Source of the DNA: Elusimicrobiota bacterium
GTDB lineage: Bacteria > Elusimicrobiota > Elusimicrobia > FEN-1173
Reading direction: 5' to 3'
Assembly (NCBI GenBank): GCA_016715645.1
Contig: JADJZR010000009.1
Coordinates: forward strand, 1 to 64,000
DNA: 64,000 bases
The notes under the pieces were generated by a model. It was not told where the DNA came from and ran no database searches. It was given only the letters and a program-made list of their open reading frames with translations. The position numbers and the translations under genes were made by a program. Position 1 is the first letter of the stretch. Every line of letters begins with the position of its first letter. Positions 34,891 to 43,987 of this stretch are shown piece by piece.

Positions 34891-37646
34891 CCGTTTCAAA
34901 AACCCTTTATCTCGTAGACGCCCACGGTTATTTGCATCGGGCGTATCATGCCCTTCCCCCGCTGACCAACTCCAAGGGCGAACCCGTGGGCGCGTTGTTT
35001 GGGTTTACGCGGATGTTGACGAAAATCATTCGTCTTCATCGGCCGGACCGGTTGGTGGTTTGTTTCGACGACGCCGCGCCCACGTTTCGGCACAAAGCCT
35101 ACACGGAGTACAAAGCTCACCGAAAAGAAATCGATGACGCTCTCAAATTTCAACTGCCCATGGCCCGTTCCCTGGTGGACGCCTGGGGCCTATCGGCGGC
35201 TGTGTTGCCCGGTTACGAAGCCGACGACGTGATCGCCACCTTGGCTGAACGCGGGGCACGAGCGGGTTTTGAGGTGGTTGTGGTGACGGCGGATAAGGAC
35301 GCTCTCCAACTGGTGGGCGGGCCTATTTCGGTTCTCAACGAACAGCGGGGTGTCCGCTACGACGCCGCCGAGGTGGAAAAAAAATACGGGCTTCGTCCCG
35401 ACCAAATGGTGGACTATTTCGCCTTGGTGGGCGATAGTTCCGACAATGTGCCGGGTGTTCCCGGCGTGGGGGATAAAACCGCGACAACGTTGTTGAATCA
35501 GTTTGGGACCCTGGACGCCCTGTTTGAACGGTTGGACCAGGTCAAAGGCGCGCTCAAAGAAAAACTGCGTGTCCACGAAAAAGAGGCCCGCCTCAGCCGA
35601 TCGTTAGTTGTCCTTGAACGCGACGTGCCCCTCCCATTGGAGGTGGACACCTGCCGCATCCCCGATCGGCCGTCGGAGGATCTTCTCCGTTTTGTGGGCC
35701 GGCTTGAATTCAACAGTTTGCTTCCGGAACTCAAGGGAACAGCCGAGCTGGTTGTTCCGACGTCCAAGGACACTGCTCTTCCCGCCCCGGACCGATCCGA
35801 CCCGCCGGCACCGAATCAACCGGTCAACCGAACCGTTCACACTGTTTTGACGGACACCGAGTGGGATCGGCTTTTGAAGGAATTAAGGTCCGCATCCGTC
35901 TTGGCCGTGGACGTGGAAACCACGGGGTTGGACCCGTTTTCGTGCAAGTTGGTGGGTGTTTCTTTATCGACAAAAGTTGGCACCGCTTGGTATGTGCCGG
36001 TGGGCCACGCGTATTTGGGGGCGCCTGCCCAGTTGCCTTTGGAAAAAGTGAGGAGCGCCATGGCGCCGTTTTTGGCCGACCCCGGTTTGCCGAAAGTGGG
36101 GCACAATTTAAAATTCGATAGCCAGGTGTTGGCCCGGGCGGGAATGCTGGTGTCTCCTCTCTCGTTCGATACCATGGTGGCTTCTTATTGCCTCAACCCG
36201 GGCCGTCAGACCCATGGACTGAAAGCCCTGGCGTTGGATGTTCTGGGCGAATCCATGGCCTCCATCGAAACCTTGATCGGCAAAGGCGCGAAACAAATCA
36301 CCATGGATCAGGTGAAAATTGAAGACGCCGCTCCCTACGCCGGGGCCGACGCCGAGGTCTCTCTTCGACTCAAAGAATGGATGGAACCGCTCCTCAAAGA
36401 AAAAGCGTTGGATTCTCTTTTCCAGACTGTGGAAATGCCACTGGTCCCCATTTTGTCGGCGATGGAAGAGGCCGGCGTGGCGTTGGATGTGCCCTACCTT
36501 CACGAACTGGCTCAATCGTTTGGGCGGGATATCGCCCGGTTGCAGGGGGAAATCCACGCGCTGGCGGAAGAACCGGTGAATGTCAATTCGCCCAAACAGT
36601 TGGCGGTCATCCTGTTTGAGAAACTCAAACTGCCGGTGGTGCGAAAAACCAAAACGGGTTTTTCCACCGACGAAGACGTTCTTCAAAAACTGTCGCATCA
36701 GCATCCTTTGCCGGCCAAAATTTTGGCTTACCGCGAACTGGCCAAACTGAAAAGCACCTACATTGACGCCCTGTTGGCCCTGGTGCGGGAGTCGGGCCGT
36801 GTGCACACGAGTTTCAATCAAACGGTGGCGGCCACGGGCCGGTTGTCGTCGTCCGAGCCGAACCTTCAAAATATTCCGATCCGCACGGATTACGGCCGAA
36901 AAATCCGTCGGGCGTTTGTGGCCCAAGAGGGGTGGACCTTTTTGTCGGCGGACTATTCCCAAATTGATCTTCGGGTGTTGGCGCACATCACGGGGGACCC
37001 CGCTTTGGTCGCGGCGTTTCGAAGGGGCGACGACATTCATTCGGCCACGGCTCGGGACATTTTTTCTTTAGGGCCCCAGTCGCCGGTGAGCGACGACCAG
37101 CGGCGCGTGGCCAAAACCGTCAATTTCGGCATTGTTTACGGTCAAACAGGGTTCGGACTGTCTCAGCAGTTGGGCATTCCCATGGGCCAGGCCCAATCGT
37201 ACATCAACGCCTACTTGGAAAAATACGCCGGGGTCAAATCCTGGATGGCCCAAATTATTGAAGAGGCCCGCCGCAACGGGTATGTGACCACGCTTCTCAA
37301 TCGTCGGCGTTATTTGCCGGAAATCAAGGCGGCGAACGCCGCCGTCCGAGGGTTCGCCGAACGGACCGCCATGAACACCCCCATTCAAGGCACCAGCGCG
37401 GACATTATCAAGTTGGCCATGATCCGGTTGGCTGGATTGTTTGAAACCAAAGGCTGGAATACCCGGATGCTCCTGCAAGTGCACGACGATTTGTTGTTCG
37501 AGGTGCCTGTCGAAGAGTTCGATCGCGTGGCCCAACCCATTCAACAGGCGATGGAAAACGCCCTGTCCCTGTCGGTGCCCCTTGTGGTGGACTTGAAGAA
37601 GGGACCCAACTGGGCGGACATGAAACGGTTCGTTGCCCATGCCTGA
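34887..37646 (+). CDS. polA: DNA polymerase I
   Basis: 919 aa from TTG 34887. Three intact parts: a 5'-3' exonuclease (residues 1-290; LYLVDAHGYLHRAYHALPPL, VVCFDDAAPTFRH, DKDALQLVGG, GDSSDNVPGVPGVGDKTATT), a 3'-5' proofreading exonuclease (about 320-510; LAVDVETTGLDP, VGHNLKFDSQVL, YAGADAEVSLRL, so the DEDD carboxylates are kept) and a family A polymerase (motif A FLSADYSQIDLRVLAHITGD, O-helix RRVAKTVNFGIVYGQTGFGL, motif C LLQVHDDLLFEVP). Retained proofreading contrasts with Thermus-type enzymes. It does Okazaki fragment processing and repair, and overlaps mutM by eight bases. Confidence 0.97.
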   Translation: MTVSKTLYLVDAHGYLHRAYHALPPLTNSKGEPVGALFGFTRMLTKIIRLHRPDRLVVCFDDAAPTFRHKAYTEYKAHRKEIDDALKFQLPMARSLVDAWGLSAAVLPGYEADDVIATLAERGARAGFEVVVVTADKDALQLVGGPISVLNEQRGVRYDAAEVEKKYGLRPDQMVDYFALVGDSSDNVPGVPGVGDKTATTLLNQFGTLDALFERLDQVKGALKEKLRVHEKEARLSRSLVVLERDVPLPLEVDTCRIPDRPSEDLLRFVGRLEFNSLLPELKGTAELVVPTSKDTALPAPDRSDPPAPNQPVNRTVHTVLTDTEWDRLLKELRSASVLAVDVETTGLDPFSCKLVGVSLSTKVGTAWYVPVGHAYLGAPAQLPLEKVRSAMAPFLADPGLPKVGHNLKFDSQVLARAGMLVSPLSFDTMVASYCLNPGRQTHGLKALALDVLGESMASIETLIGKGAKQITMDQVKIEDAAPYAGADAEVSLRLKEWMEPLLKEKALDSLFQTVEMPLVPILSAMEEAGVALDVPYLHELAQSFGRDIARLQGEIHALAEEPVNVNSPKQLAVILFEKLKLPVVRKTKTGFSTDEDVLQKLSHQHPLPAKILAYRELAKLKSTYIDALLALVRESGRVHTSFNQTVAATGRLSSSEPNLQNIPIRTDYGRKIRRAFVAQEGWTFLSADYSQIDLRVLAHITGDPALVAAFRRGDDIHSATARDIFSLGPQSPVSDDQRRVAKTVNFGIVYGQTGFGLSQQLGIPMGQAQSYINAYLEKYAGVKSWMAQIIEEARRNGYVTTLLNRRRYLPEIKAANAAVRGFAERTAMNTPIQGTSADIIKLAMIRLAGLFETKGWNTRMLLQVHDDLLFEVPVEEFDRVAQPIQQAMENALSLSVPLVVDLKKGPNWADMKRFVAHA

Positions 37647-38475
37647 ACTGCCGGAAGTGGAAACCATTCGTCGGGATCTGGAAAAAATGTTAGTGGGTCG
37701 TACGATCGACCGGGTGTGCGTGCGAGACAGGAGGGTGCTGGAAGGGTTTGGGCCCGACGGCGGTCGGCGGAGGCAGGTAGCCCCGAATTCTTTTTCGCGG
37801 ACGTTGGCGGGGCGTACCGTGGCGGGCGTGATCCGGCGGGGAAAATACCTCGTTCTTGATTTAGGGCCAGGATTGTCCCTCTTGGCCCATCTGCGAATGA
37901 CCGGGCGGATTGTGGTCGGGGGGCCTGACAATAAGGCCCGGGCGATCATTTATTTTCGAGAGGCGCCCACGGTTTTAAACTTTATCGACACCCGCCGGTT
38001 TGGCGAAATTTGGTTGGCGCCGGACTGGCGGCGGGATCCCTCCATCAAGGCCTTGGGGCCGGAACCCCTCGAGCCCATGGACGAAGAGGCCTGGGGCCAA
38101 TCGTTGCGACGCTCCGGGGCGGCGTTGCATTCGGCGCTCCTGGACCAAAAGCGGATGGCGGGTTTGGGAAATATTTACGTGACGGAAGCGCTTCATTTGT
38201 CGGGTCTGCGGCCCATGCGGAGGGCGCGGGCTGTGCCGGAAAAGGCATTGCCTATTTTGCTCAAAAATATTCGCGGGGTGTTGGAACGGGGTTTGGCCGA
38301 TCGGGGTGTTTCGTTCCGGGATTACCGGGACGCCTTGGGGCAACGGGGTTCGGCCCAAAAAGGGTTGTTCGTTTACGGGAAAGGGGGGTGTCCTTGCCCC
38401 GGGTGCGGGGATCTTCTTGTCTCTGTCAAAGTGGGGGGGCGGGGAACCGTCTATTGCCGACAATGCCAAAAGTAA
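37639..38475 (+). CDS. mutM: formamidopyrimidine-DNA glycosylase
   Basis: 278 aa from ATG 37639, so that Pro2 and Glu3 (MPELPEVETIRRDL) are the catalytic N-terminus. It excises 8-oxoguanine and FaPy lesions with beta,delta-lyase activity. The conserved Lys in IRRGKYLVLD, HLRMTGRI, LLDQKRMAGLGNIYVTEALH (H2TH) and the C-terminal zinc finger CPCPGCGDLLVSV with YCRQCQK are all present. It overlaps polA, a sensible base-excision repair pairing (lesion removal followed by fill-in). Confidence 0.95.
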   Translation: MPELPEVETIRRDLEKMLVGRTIDRVCVRDRRVLEGFGPDGGRRRQVAPNSFSRTLAGRTVAGVIRRGKYLVLDLGPGLSLLAHLRMTGRIVVGGPDNKARAIIYFREAPTVLNFIDTRRFGEIWLAPDWRRDPSIKALGPEPLEPMDEEAWGQSLRRSGAALHSALLDQKRMAGLGNIYVTEALHLSGLRPMRRARAVPEKALPILLKNIRGVLERGLADRGVSFRDYRDALGQRGSAQKGLFVYGKGGCPCPGCGDLLVSVKVGGRGTVYCRQCQK

Positions 38476-39107
38476 GGAACGTGAACAGTGAAAAGGTCGT
38501 AGGCCTCCAAAAAATTGTTGTCGGTTTAACCGGCGGGATGGGCGCCGGAAAGTCCACTGTATCGGCCTATTTGCGGTCCCGGGGTGTGCCCGTGGTGGAC
38601 GCCGACCATATTGTTCACCGGGCCCTAGCCAAGGGGGGGGCCGCCTATCGGCCGGTGGTTCGCCTATTTGGTCAATCCTGTGTGGGCCCCAGCGGAGAAT
38701 TGGACCGAGCTGTTTTGGCCCAGGCGGTGTTTTCAAATGGGCGTCTGCGCAAACACCTGGAGTCTATTTTACACCCTCTTGTGTTCAAGGAAATCAAACG
38801 GCGGATGGGGGCCCATCGACGGGGATTGTTGGTTTTGGACGTGCCGCTTTTGTTTGAAACGGGCCTGGACCGCTGGGTGGACCACACTGTCACCGTGTGG
38901 GCGCCGCGATCGGTGTGTTTGGCTCGGATGACCGCGTCCAAACGTTGGACCCGACCCGACGCCGTCCGCCGTTTGAAGGCCCAGATGTCCCCCCGGGAAA
39001 AACGCCGCCGTTCGAACGTCCTGTTAAACAACAGCGGATCCCGTCGGGATCTGTATCGTCAAATCGATCAGTGGTTGGCCGGTCTGTTTGGCGGGGGGGG
39101 GGTGTAA
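38463..39107 (+). CDS. coaE: dephospho-CoA kinase
   Basis: 214 aa from ATG 38463, overlapping mutM by 13 bases; GTG 38481, behind AAGGA, is an alternative. It phosphorylates dephospho-CoA to CoA, the last step of the pathway that coaX (13397) begins. P-loop VGLTGGMGAGKSTVSAYL, substrate motif VVDADHIVHRAL, LVLDVPLLFETGLDRWVD, and the lid region ARMTASKRWTRPDAVRRLKA. The 3' end has a run of eight G's coding GGGG just before the stop. Confidence 0.93.
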   Translation: MPKVRNVNSEKVVGLQKIVVGLTGGMGAGKSTVSAYLRSRGVPVVDADHIVHRALAKGGAAYRPVVRLFGQSCVGPSGELDRAVLAQAVFSNGRLRKHLESILHPLVFKEIKRRMGAHRRGLLVLDVPLLFETGLDRWVDHTVTVWAPRSVCLARMTASKRWTRPDAVRRLKAQMSPREKRRRSNVLLNNSGSRRDLYRQIDQWLAGLFGGGGV

Positions 39108-39157
39108 GTTTACAGGATTGTTACAATTTCTTCTCTGTTTCTTTCGAACAAAATCTC

Positions 39158-39163
39158 TATAAT
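39158..39163 (+). promoter_or_regulatory. TATAAT box before the 394-aa unknown gene
   Basis: A perfect TATAAT ends six bases before the ATG at 39170. There is no Shine-Dalgarno and only a poor -35 (CTGTTT, 17-base spacing). The predicted transcript would start at or next to the ATG. Confidence 0.45.
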
Positions 39164-39169
39164 CCGGGT

Positions 39170-40354
39170 ATGAAAGACAGTGCGCCTACTATAAGGGATT
39201 CGGCTTCCCTGGGCAGATTCCTGGGTGCGGGGGTCCGAATGTTGTTGGTCTCCCTAATTTTTATGGGGGACACGACGGGCTGGACCGCCCGAGACATTTG
39301 GACGGAACGTCGAAAAGCGGTCCGTTCCGTTCGCGACGGGGTTGAGCGCATGCGCTCCGACCGATTGGCGGCGTCGTTTCCGTCCCTCAACCCGGGGTTT
39401 GTCCCTGTCGAATCGTCGGGCCTGCCCGCTTGGTTGGCAAATGCCGTGGGTCTCTATGCCGACGTGGGAACGTATGTGCCGCCCGCGCCGGGCCAGCGGC
39501 GCGTGTTGATTCATGTTCAGGACCTCCACGCGGTGGAAGAGGCCCAACGCAACATTGCCTCTCTCTTGGACCAACTGGCGGGATCCGCCGGGGGAACCGA
39601 CGGCCTGTGGGTCGGATTGGAAGGAGCGGCCGGACCGTTTCGGACCAACGATTTTCGCGCTTTGGCGGCTCCGTCGGTGATTCGGCGCGTTTCGGACCGG
39701 TTTTTGCGGGCCGGATTGATTTCGGGGCCCGAATTTTTTAGTTTGACCACGGAACGCCCCTTTCGTCTGTGGGGCACGGAAGATCCGGCCGCCTATGAAG
39801 CCAACATCCGCGCGTTAACTCAAACGTTTCCTACTCAATCTCAAGACAATGCCCGATTGCTCCAGGCTCGTCGTCGGATGGACACATTAAAAAAGGCCCT
39901 CTATCCACCGGCCCTTCTTGCCTTGGACGAGGCCCAAATGGCCTACGAATCCAACCAACTCGCGCTAACTGGCTACGTTCAGAAGCTCGCGGAAAATGTT
40001 TCGGATCGGGATTTGGGTCCTTCTTTGCTGCGATACCGGGACGCTTTGCGACTGGAAGCAAACCTTTCGTTTACCAGCGTGGAGACAGATCAACGACGTT
40101 TGCTGGAACACCTTGCGCCTCTCTTGACAGATCTTGAACGTCGCCGTTTAACCGAGGCCGGGTTGGCCTGCCGGTTGGGTCGGGCGCGGCACGGTTCATT
40201 TTTGACCGCACTAAAAGAAATTTGTCGACAACATCGGGTTGATCTGGCCGGTTATCCTCACTTTTTGGCTCACAACGCCTACGTCGAAAAAGTGGAAGGA
40301 TTGAGGGCGGAAGATTTGATGGGGATGTTGAACGGTTGGCTGATCGACAAATGA
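39170..40354 (+). CDS. unknown exported protein, N-terminal half of a probable split protein
   Basis: 394 aa from ATG 39170. A hydrophobic segment (FLGAGVRMLLVSLIFMGDTT) near residue 25 suggests export or membrane anchoring. The core reads RRVLIHVQDLHAVEEAQRNI, LWVGLEGAAGPFRTNDFRAL and PFRLWGTEDPAAYEANIRAL, then long helices. The pattern 'QDxH..EAQ..I' and 'EGA.G' recalls very long uncharacterised proteins of Omnitrophota/Elusimicrobiota and, loosely, ChaN/TraB-type folds. That comparison is from memory and weak. The end (EDLMGMLNGWLIDK) meets the next gene in an ATGA overlap and seems to continue in it. Confidence 0.6.
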   Translation: MKDSAPTIRDSASLGRFLGAGVRMLLVSLIFMGDTTGWTARDIWTERRKAVRSVRDGVERMRSDRLAASFPSLNPGFVPVESSGLPAWLANAVGLYADVGTYVPPAPGQRRVLIHVQDLHAVEEAQRNIASLLDQLAGSAGGTDGLWVGLEGAAGPFRTNDFRALAAPSVIRRVSDRFLRAGLISGPEFFSLTTERPFRLWGTEDPAAYEANIRALTQTFPTQSQDNARLLQARRRMDTLKKALYPPALLALDEAQMAYESNQLALTGYVQKLAENVSDRDLGPSLLRYRDALRLEANLSFTSVETDQRRLLEHLAPLLTDLERRRLTEAGLACRLGRARHGSFLTALKEICRQHRVDLAGYPHFLAHNAYVEKVEGLRAEDLMGMLNGWLIDK

Positions 40355-43167
40355 GAGTTTTGGCATCAGATCCTGTTGTCTTACAAGCCATCGAGTTAGA
40401 CAAAGATCTTAAACTTGTAGAAAAATTAAACCGATTTTCGATGGTCCCCGCCGATTTTGCCTGGTGGAAGCAGCGTCGGTCGGAAGTGGTCCGTTGGGCC
40501 CAACGGGGGGCCGATTTGGTCGGCCAAGCCCGGGCACTCCGTCACGTTCACGAGGCCCGCTCCCCCCAGGGGGGGCGCCGGCCGGGCGCAACAGACACCG
40601 AAACTTGGCCAGACATATCCGATGTGGCCAACCGGCACGCCGTTTTTTACCGGTGGGCCGAAGCGCGCAATCGCCCGCTGGTCAAAAACCTGTTGGCCCG
40701 CTGGGCCGACGACCGTCCCGCGGTCTTGGTGGCGGGCGGGTTCCATGCCGACGGCCTTCGCGCCGTCGCCCAATCCGAGGGGGTGGGTTATATCTCGCTT
40801 GTTCCTCGGGTGATCAACACCAAACAGTTTCCGCCGCCGTTGGAATCCTTTCGATCAAATGGAAAGAACAAGAGATGGTTTTTGCCAGGATCCCATGCCC
40901 TTCAAACCCGGCTTCAAACTGTTGGGATGGAGAGCCGTTCGATCGAACCAGGCCAGGTTCCCTTCGTGACCGGGTTTATTGCAATGGTTTATGCCACGCT
41001 CGTCATGGATCCGGAAAGCCGATCCTCTTTCTCGTCGCAGGCCGTTGAAAAATTGCGGGAGGTGGCTCGGAGCCGGTTTGGCGTCGACTTGGTTCATGAA
41101 AACTCGGCCCAAGAAATTGGACGATTGGAATTGACCGTCCGATTTTTGTCGGCACCCGAAGTGCCCGCTTACACTGTGACGATAAACGGGGTTGGGCCCA
41201 ACGGGGGGGCCAGTGATTTGTGGGTGGGGATTCAACCGGTTCCTTCGTGGCGTCAGGCGGTCGAATTTATTCGCCAAGCGGACCGTGCGGTTTCGTCCCT
41301 GGGCCCCGCGGTTCGATTGTGGGCCGCGGGGGTATTGCCCCAGGCGATCGATCAAATGGGTCTGGCTTTCCAACGAACGGCGGTTTTTCTTATCCCGACG
41401 GTTCGTACAGCTGGCGGATCGGGCCTCTTGCAATATTTCGCTGGCTTGAAGGAACGTTGGACCCAGTCGATCCTCTTGGCTCGCGAACGCGAAGTCGTGG
41501 TGAGGGCCTTATCCCAACCCCTTGACGTTCGCAATGCCCGGTTGGCCGCATTGGCCGGAAACCATACGGTGGTCATTCCCTCCCCGTGGATTCAATCTTT
41601 AACCGAAGCCATTAACGGGCATAAAGTCGGGAATCCAGAGGTCGGGCGGGACAAAAAGAGCCTCCTGATTTCCTTGGATCAGGGTGAGTTCACCACTCAC
41701 TTACGGTTGCATGTGACGGCGGCCAGGGCCCTCTACGAGAGGCCCTCTGACTATTCTCCCTATCAACTTGTAAGAAGTCCAGACGGGACGATCGATGTGT
41801 ATTTGGCTGAACCGGTGGTCTCCAGCCCCGAGCGGTTATTGCCGTTGGTGATTGGGCGCATGTTGCGAGAAATCAATGGCCAGCCGTCCGGTAACCACCG
41901 GATGGAAGAACTTCAGATTTTGTTGGGGATGTGGGAATCTTTGGCCCAGTACTCCATCAATAGCTGGGCCAGCTATATTTCCGGTCTCAAATTAGAACCG
42001 ATTGTTTCTATCCCCGCTGAAGACGACCGATCGCAGTGGACCTTCGGCAGATCGCTCGACTTTATCGGAAGGCAGGGCAATTTGGAGGTCCCGCCTCCAA
42101 TGAATAACACGAGTTTGTTTGTCTTGACCGGGGCTTCCCCGAACTCCGAGGCGGAGTCCCTGGCTTCGACCGTCACGATCGATGCGGTGGTCAAGCTGTT
42201 AATGGGGATCAGTTGGGGTGAGCAACGAGCCCGGGGCATGGCCATGAGGTTGGTCGAGGATCGGCTGGAGGGGAGTATTCGATTAATCGAACAATTTCAG
42301 GAACTGGCCAATCAAAGGGGTCTTCTGACCCGCCTTTCTTGGCGGGTGAACCGTCAAGAATTAGCCACCAGCGGTTCTAACCTTGTGATCGGTTTACTCG
42401 AACACGTGGGTGCATCCCAAGGCCAACAGGCGGCCCTTGCCGGCACACCTTACAGTTCTGCCCTTGAGACCCAAATGACGGAACAGTTTCCCTATCTGGC
42501 TCAAACGTTGTTGGGAATCATGAAAATGGCCGGGCAACCCTTGGACCGTGCGACCGTGGAAAAACAGCGCGCTCTACTGTCGGACATGTGGACTGTTTAT
42601 GCGGAGCATTTCTCCATCGGATACGGACAACTGTCTTCGGTTTACTCCCCCCCGGCGGCGTCGGCCGCGGTTGCCCAGGCAAACGGTGTCTCGGCCGGCG
42701 TGTTCCACTTGGCCAATCCCAACGATGCGGGTTCCCTCGAGCGCCTTCTGGACGTGTTGTTGAGCCGTGGCGACTTGAGTCTGTTTAGGGTTGCGCTGTT
42801 ATTGCCGGGAGAAGCGGAGAAAACGAAAGAAACCGTTGTTCGATTACTTAAGGGGCGCCTCAATAATCGGACGGTGTCCGATGCCGATCGATCCACCGTT
42901 ATGACATTCTTAGATGCCAATGGTTTGTTGGCAATTGAGGTGGGGGAGAGTAACGTCCATTTGGATACCGTGTTTGGATTAATTTCTGATCAATGGGACA
43001 ACGTTTTGCACGTGGACGTCTTTACACATGACGCCTCTGTTTTTGAAACAACCGTGGCGACGGTTCTATCCTGGAGCCTTTACGAAAACGGGGTCTTGAT
43101 CTCAAACTCCGTCAAATCGGCTTTGGCGGAACGGCGAATCCGTGCCTTCATAGAAAAACAGGCGTAA
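40351..43167 (+). CDS. very long unknown protein (938 aa), probable C-terminal part of the same split protein
   Basis: ATG 40351 overlaps the upstream stop. The first 150 residues complete the motif set started upstream: SDPVVLQAIELDKDLKLVEK, HAVFYRWAEARNRPLVKNLL and AVLVAGGFHADGLRAVAQSE, then GVGYISLVPRV. The remaining 780 residues are mixed alpha/beta with no recognised domain, cysteine-poor and without membrane helices; parts such as GDLSLFRVALLLPGEAEKTK, with a preceding FHLANP, look like a repeated alpha/beta unit. No adenylate, protease or glycosyl hydrolase motif was found. GC and codon use match the neighbours, so this is a resident gene and not a recent import. Confidence 0.65.
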   Translation: MRVLASDPVVLQAIELDKDLKLVEKLNRFSMVPADFAWWKQRRSEVVRWAQRGADLVGQARALRHVHEARSPQGGRRPGATDTETWPDISDVANRHAVFYRWAEARNRPLVKNLLARWADDRPAVLVAGGFHADGLRAVAQSEGVGYISLVPRVINTKQFPPPLESFRSNGKNKRWFLPGSHALQTRLQTVGMESRSIEPGQVPFVTGFIAMVYATLVMDPESRSSFSSQAVEKLREVARSRFGVDLVHENSAQEIGRLELTVRFLSAPEVPAYTVTINGVGPNGGASDLWVGIQPVPSWRQAVEFIRQADRAVSSLGPAVRLWAAGVLPQAIDQMGLAFQRTAVFLIPTVRTAGGSGLLQYFAGLKERWTQSILLAREREVVVRALSQPLDVRNARLAALAGNHTVVIPSPWIQSLTEAINGHKVGNPEVGRDKKSLLISLDQGEFTTHLRLHVTAARALYERPSDYSPYQLVRSPDGTIDVYLAEPVVSSPERLLPLVIGRMLREINGQPSGNHRMEELQILLGMWESLAQYSINSWASYISGLKLEPIVSIPAEDDRSQWTFGRSLDFIGRQGNLEVPPPMNNTSLFVLTGASPNSEAESLASTVTIDAVVKLLMGISWGEQRARGMAMRLVEDRLEGSIRLIEQFQELANQRGLLTRLSWRVNRQELATSGSNLVIGLLEHVGASQGQQAALAGTPYSSALETQMTEQFPYLAQTLLGIMKMAGQPLDRATVEKQRALLSDMWTVYAEHFSIGYGQLSSVYSPPAASAAVAQANGVSAGVFHLANPNDAGSLERLLDVLLSRGDLSLFRVALLLPGEAEKTKETVVRLLKGRLNNRTVSDADRSTVMTFLDANGLLAIEVGESNVHLDTVFGLISDQWDNVLHVDVFTHDASVFETTVATVLSWSLYENGVLISNSVKSALAERRIRAFIEKQA

Positions 43168-43308
43168 CCCATTTGGCGGTGGGTTGCGGTGGCGGGGGTG
43201 AATTCTACCGATGGACATCTCTCAAGCAATGACCTAGAATTGACTTGAGCGATGGGTTTTTCACGTTTTAACCGTTGTCTGGTTTCGATGAAGGAGGACA
43301 TGTTGACT

Positions 43309-43527
43309 ATGGGGAAACAAGAATCGGTCTTATTGCGACTGCCCATCAAGAAAAGGGCGCATTTGGCTGAGAAACTCATCGCTAGCTTGGACAACCTCAG
43401 TGAGGAGGAACGGGAGGAATTGTGGGCTGACGAAGCGGATCGGCGTTATCAGGTCTATAAAAAAGGAAAGATGTCTTCTTCGCCGAGCGAGCACGTATTC
43501 AAAAACGCCTTAAAAAAGATCGCATGA
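43309..43527 (+). CDS. addiction-module antitoxin (TIGR02574-like)
   Basis: 72 aa. Starts ATG 43309 or TTG 43303 (five bases after AAGGAGG); ATG 43300 is too close to the ribosome binding site. The sequence VLLRLPIKKRAHLAEKLIAS, LDNLSEEEREELWADEADRR and YQVYKKGKM follows the consensus of the small 'putative addiction module component' family (L-P-x-x-x-R-x-x-L-A, E-x-x-x-R, G near the end). It overlaps the toxin gene by four bases. It neutralises the RelE-type toxin next door. Confidence 0.82.
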   Translation: MGKQESVLLRLPIKKRAHLAEKLIASLDNLSEEEREELWADEADRRYQVYKKGKMSSSPSEHVFKNALKKIA

Positions 43528-43814
43528 AGTCGCGGTTTCTCTTGTTGGCTGAGATCGAGATGCTCAACGCGGCCAAATTTTATGAAGGACAGGCCCATCG
43601 TCTTGGGGTTGATTTTCTCGATCGTGTTCAAATGGCGGTCGAAGACGTGGAAAGCAATCCCCTTCGTTGGCCACCCTATCGCCGGAATATTCGACGACGG
43701 TTAGTGAGTCGGTTCCCCTATGCCGTGCTTTATCGTGTTGACCCAAAAAATGTTGTGATCGTCGCCGTTATGCATTTGCACAGGAACCCAAATTGTTGGA
43801 TTGGTCGAGCCTGA
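43524..43814 (+). CDS. RelE/ParE-family toxin
   Basis: 96 aa, ATGA overlap with the antitoxin. Typical ParE/RelE fold: an N-terminal helix pair (EIEMLNAAKFYEGQAHRLGV, DFLDRVQMAVEDVESNP) followed by strands RNIRRRLVSRFPYAVLYRVD and NVVIVAVMHLHRNPNCW. The conserved Arg residues and the terminal 'H-x-x-R-x-P' fit family members that inhibit gyrase (ParE) or cleave mRNA (RelE); which one applies cannot be decided here. Confidence 0.85.
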   Translation: MKSRFLLLAEIEMLNAAKFYEGQAHRLGVDFLDRVQMAVEDVESNPLRWPPYRRNIRRRLVSRFPYAVLYRVDPKNVVIVAVMHLHRNPNCWIGRA

Positions 43815-43847
43815 AATCGGCCAGGGTGCGGGCATCCTGACCCAAAG

Positions 43848-43905
43848 CGTGTGCCCGTGGCACACGTTTGCGACGGGCCGAAGAGGCCCCGGGTCCGAAG
43901 GACCC
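43848..43905 (+). promoter_or_regulatory. three consecutive hairpins in the leader of icd
   Basis: CGTGTGCC-CGT-GGCACACG (43848-43866 with flanking pairs), GGGCC-GAAGA-GGCCC (43875-43889) and GGGTCC-GAA-GGACCC (43891-43905) are tightly packed 80-140 bases upstream of icd. No U-run follows. Possible structured 5' leader RNA or degraded repeat element. Confidence 0.5.
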
Positions 43906-43987
43906 CAACAGGCCGGATGAGGCCGGTGAGAAGTTGTGCGTCTTTCATACGAAGAAATTACATAGTCAAAAACAGAGGGAGAGAACC

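Noticed and set aside
43166..43185. Intrinsic terminator after the 938-aa gene (AACCCA...TGGGTT)
   Set aside because: Stem of only six pairs with an eight-base loop and no following T-run.
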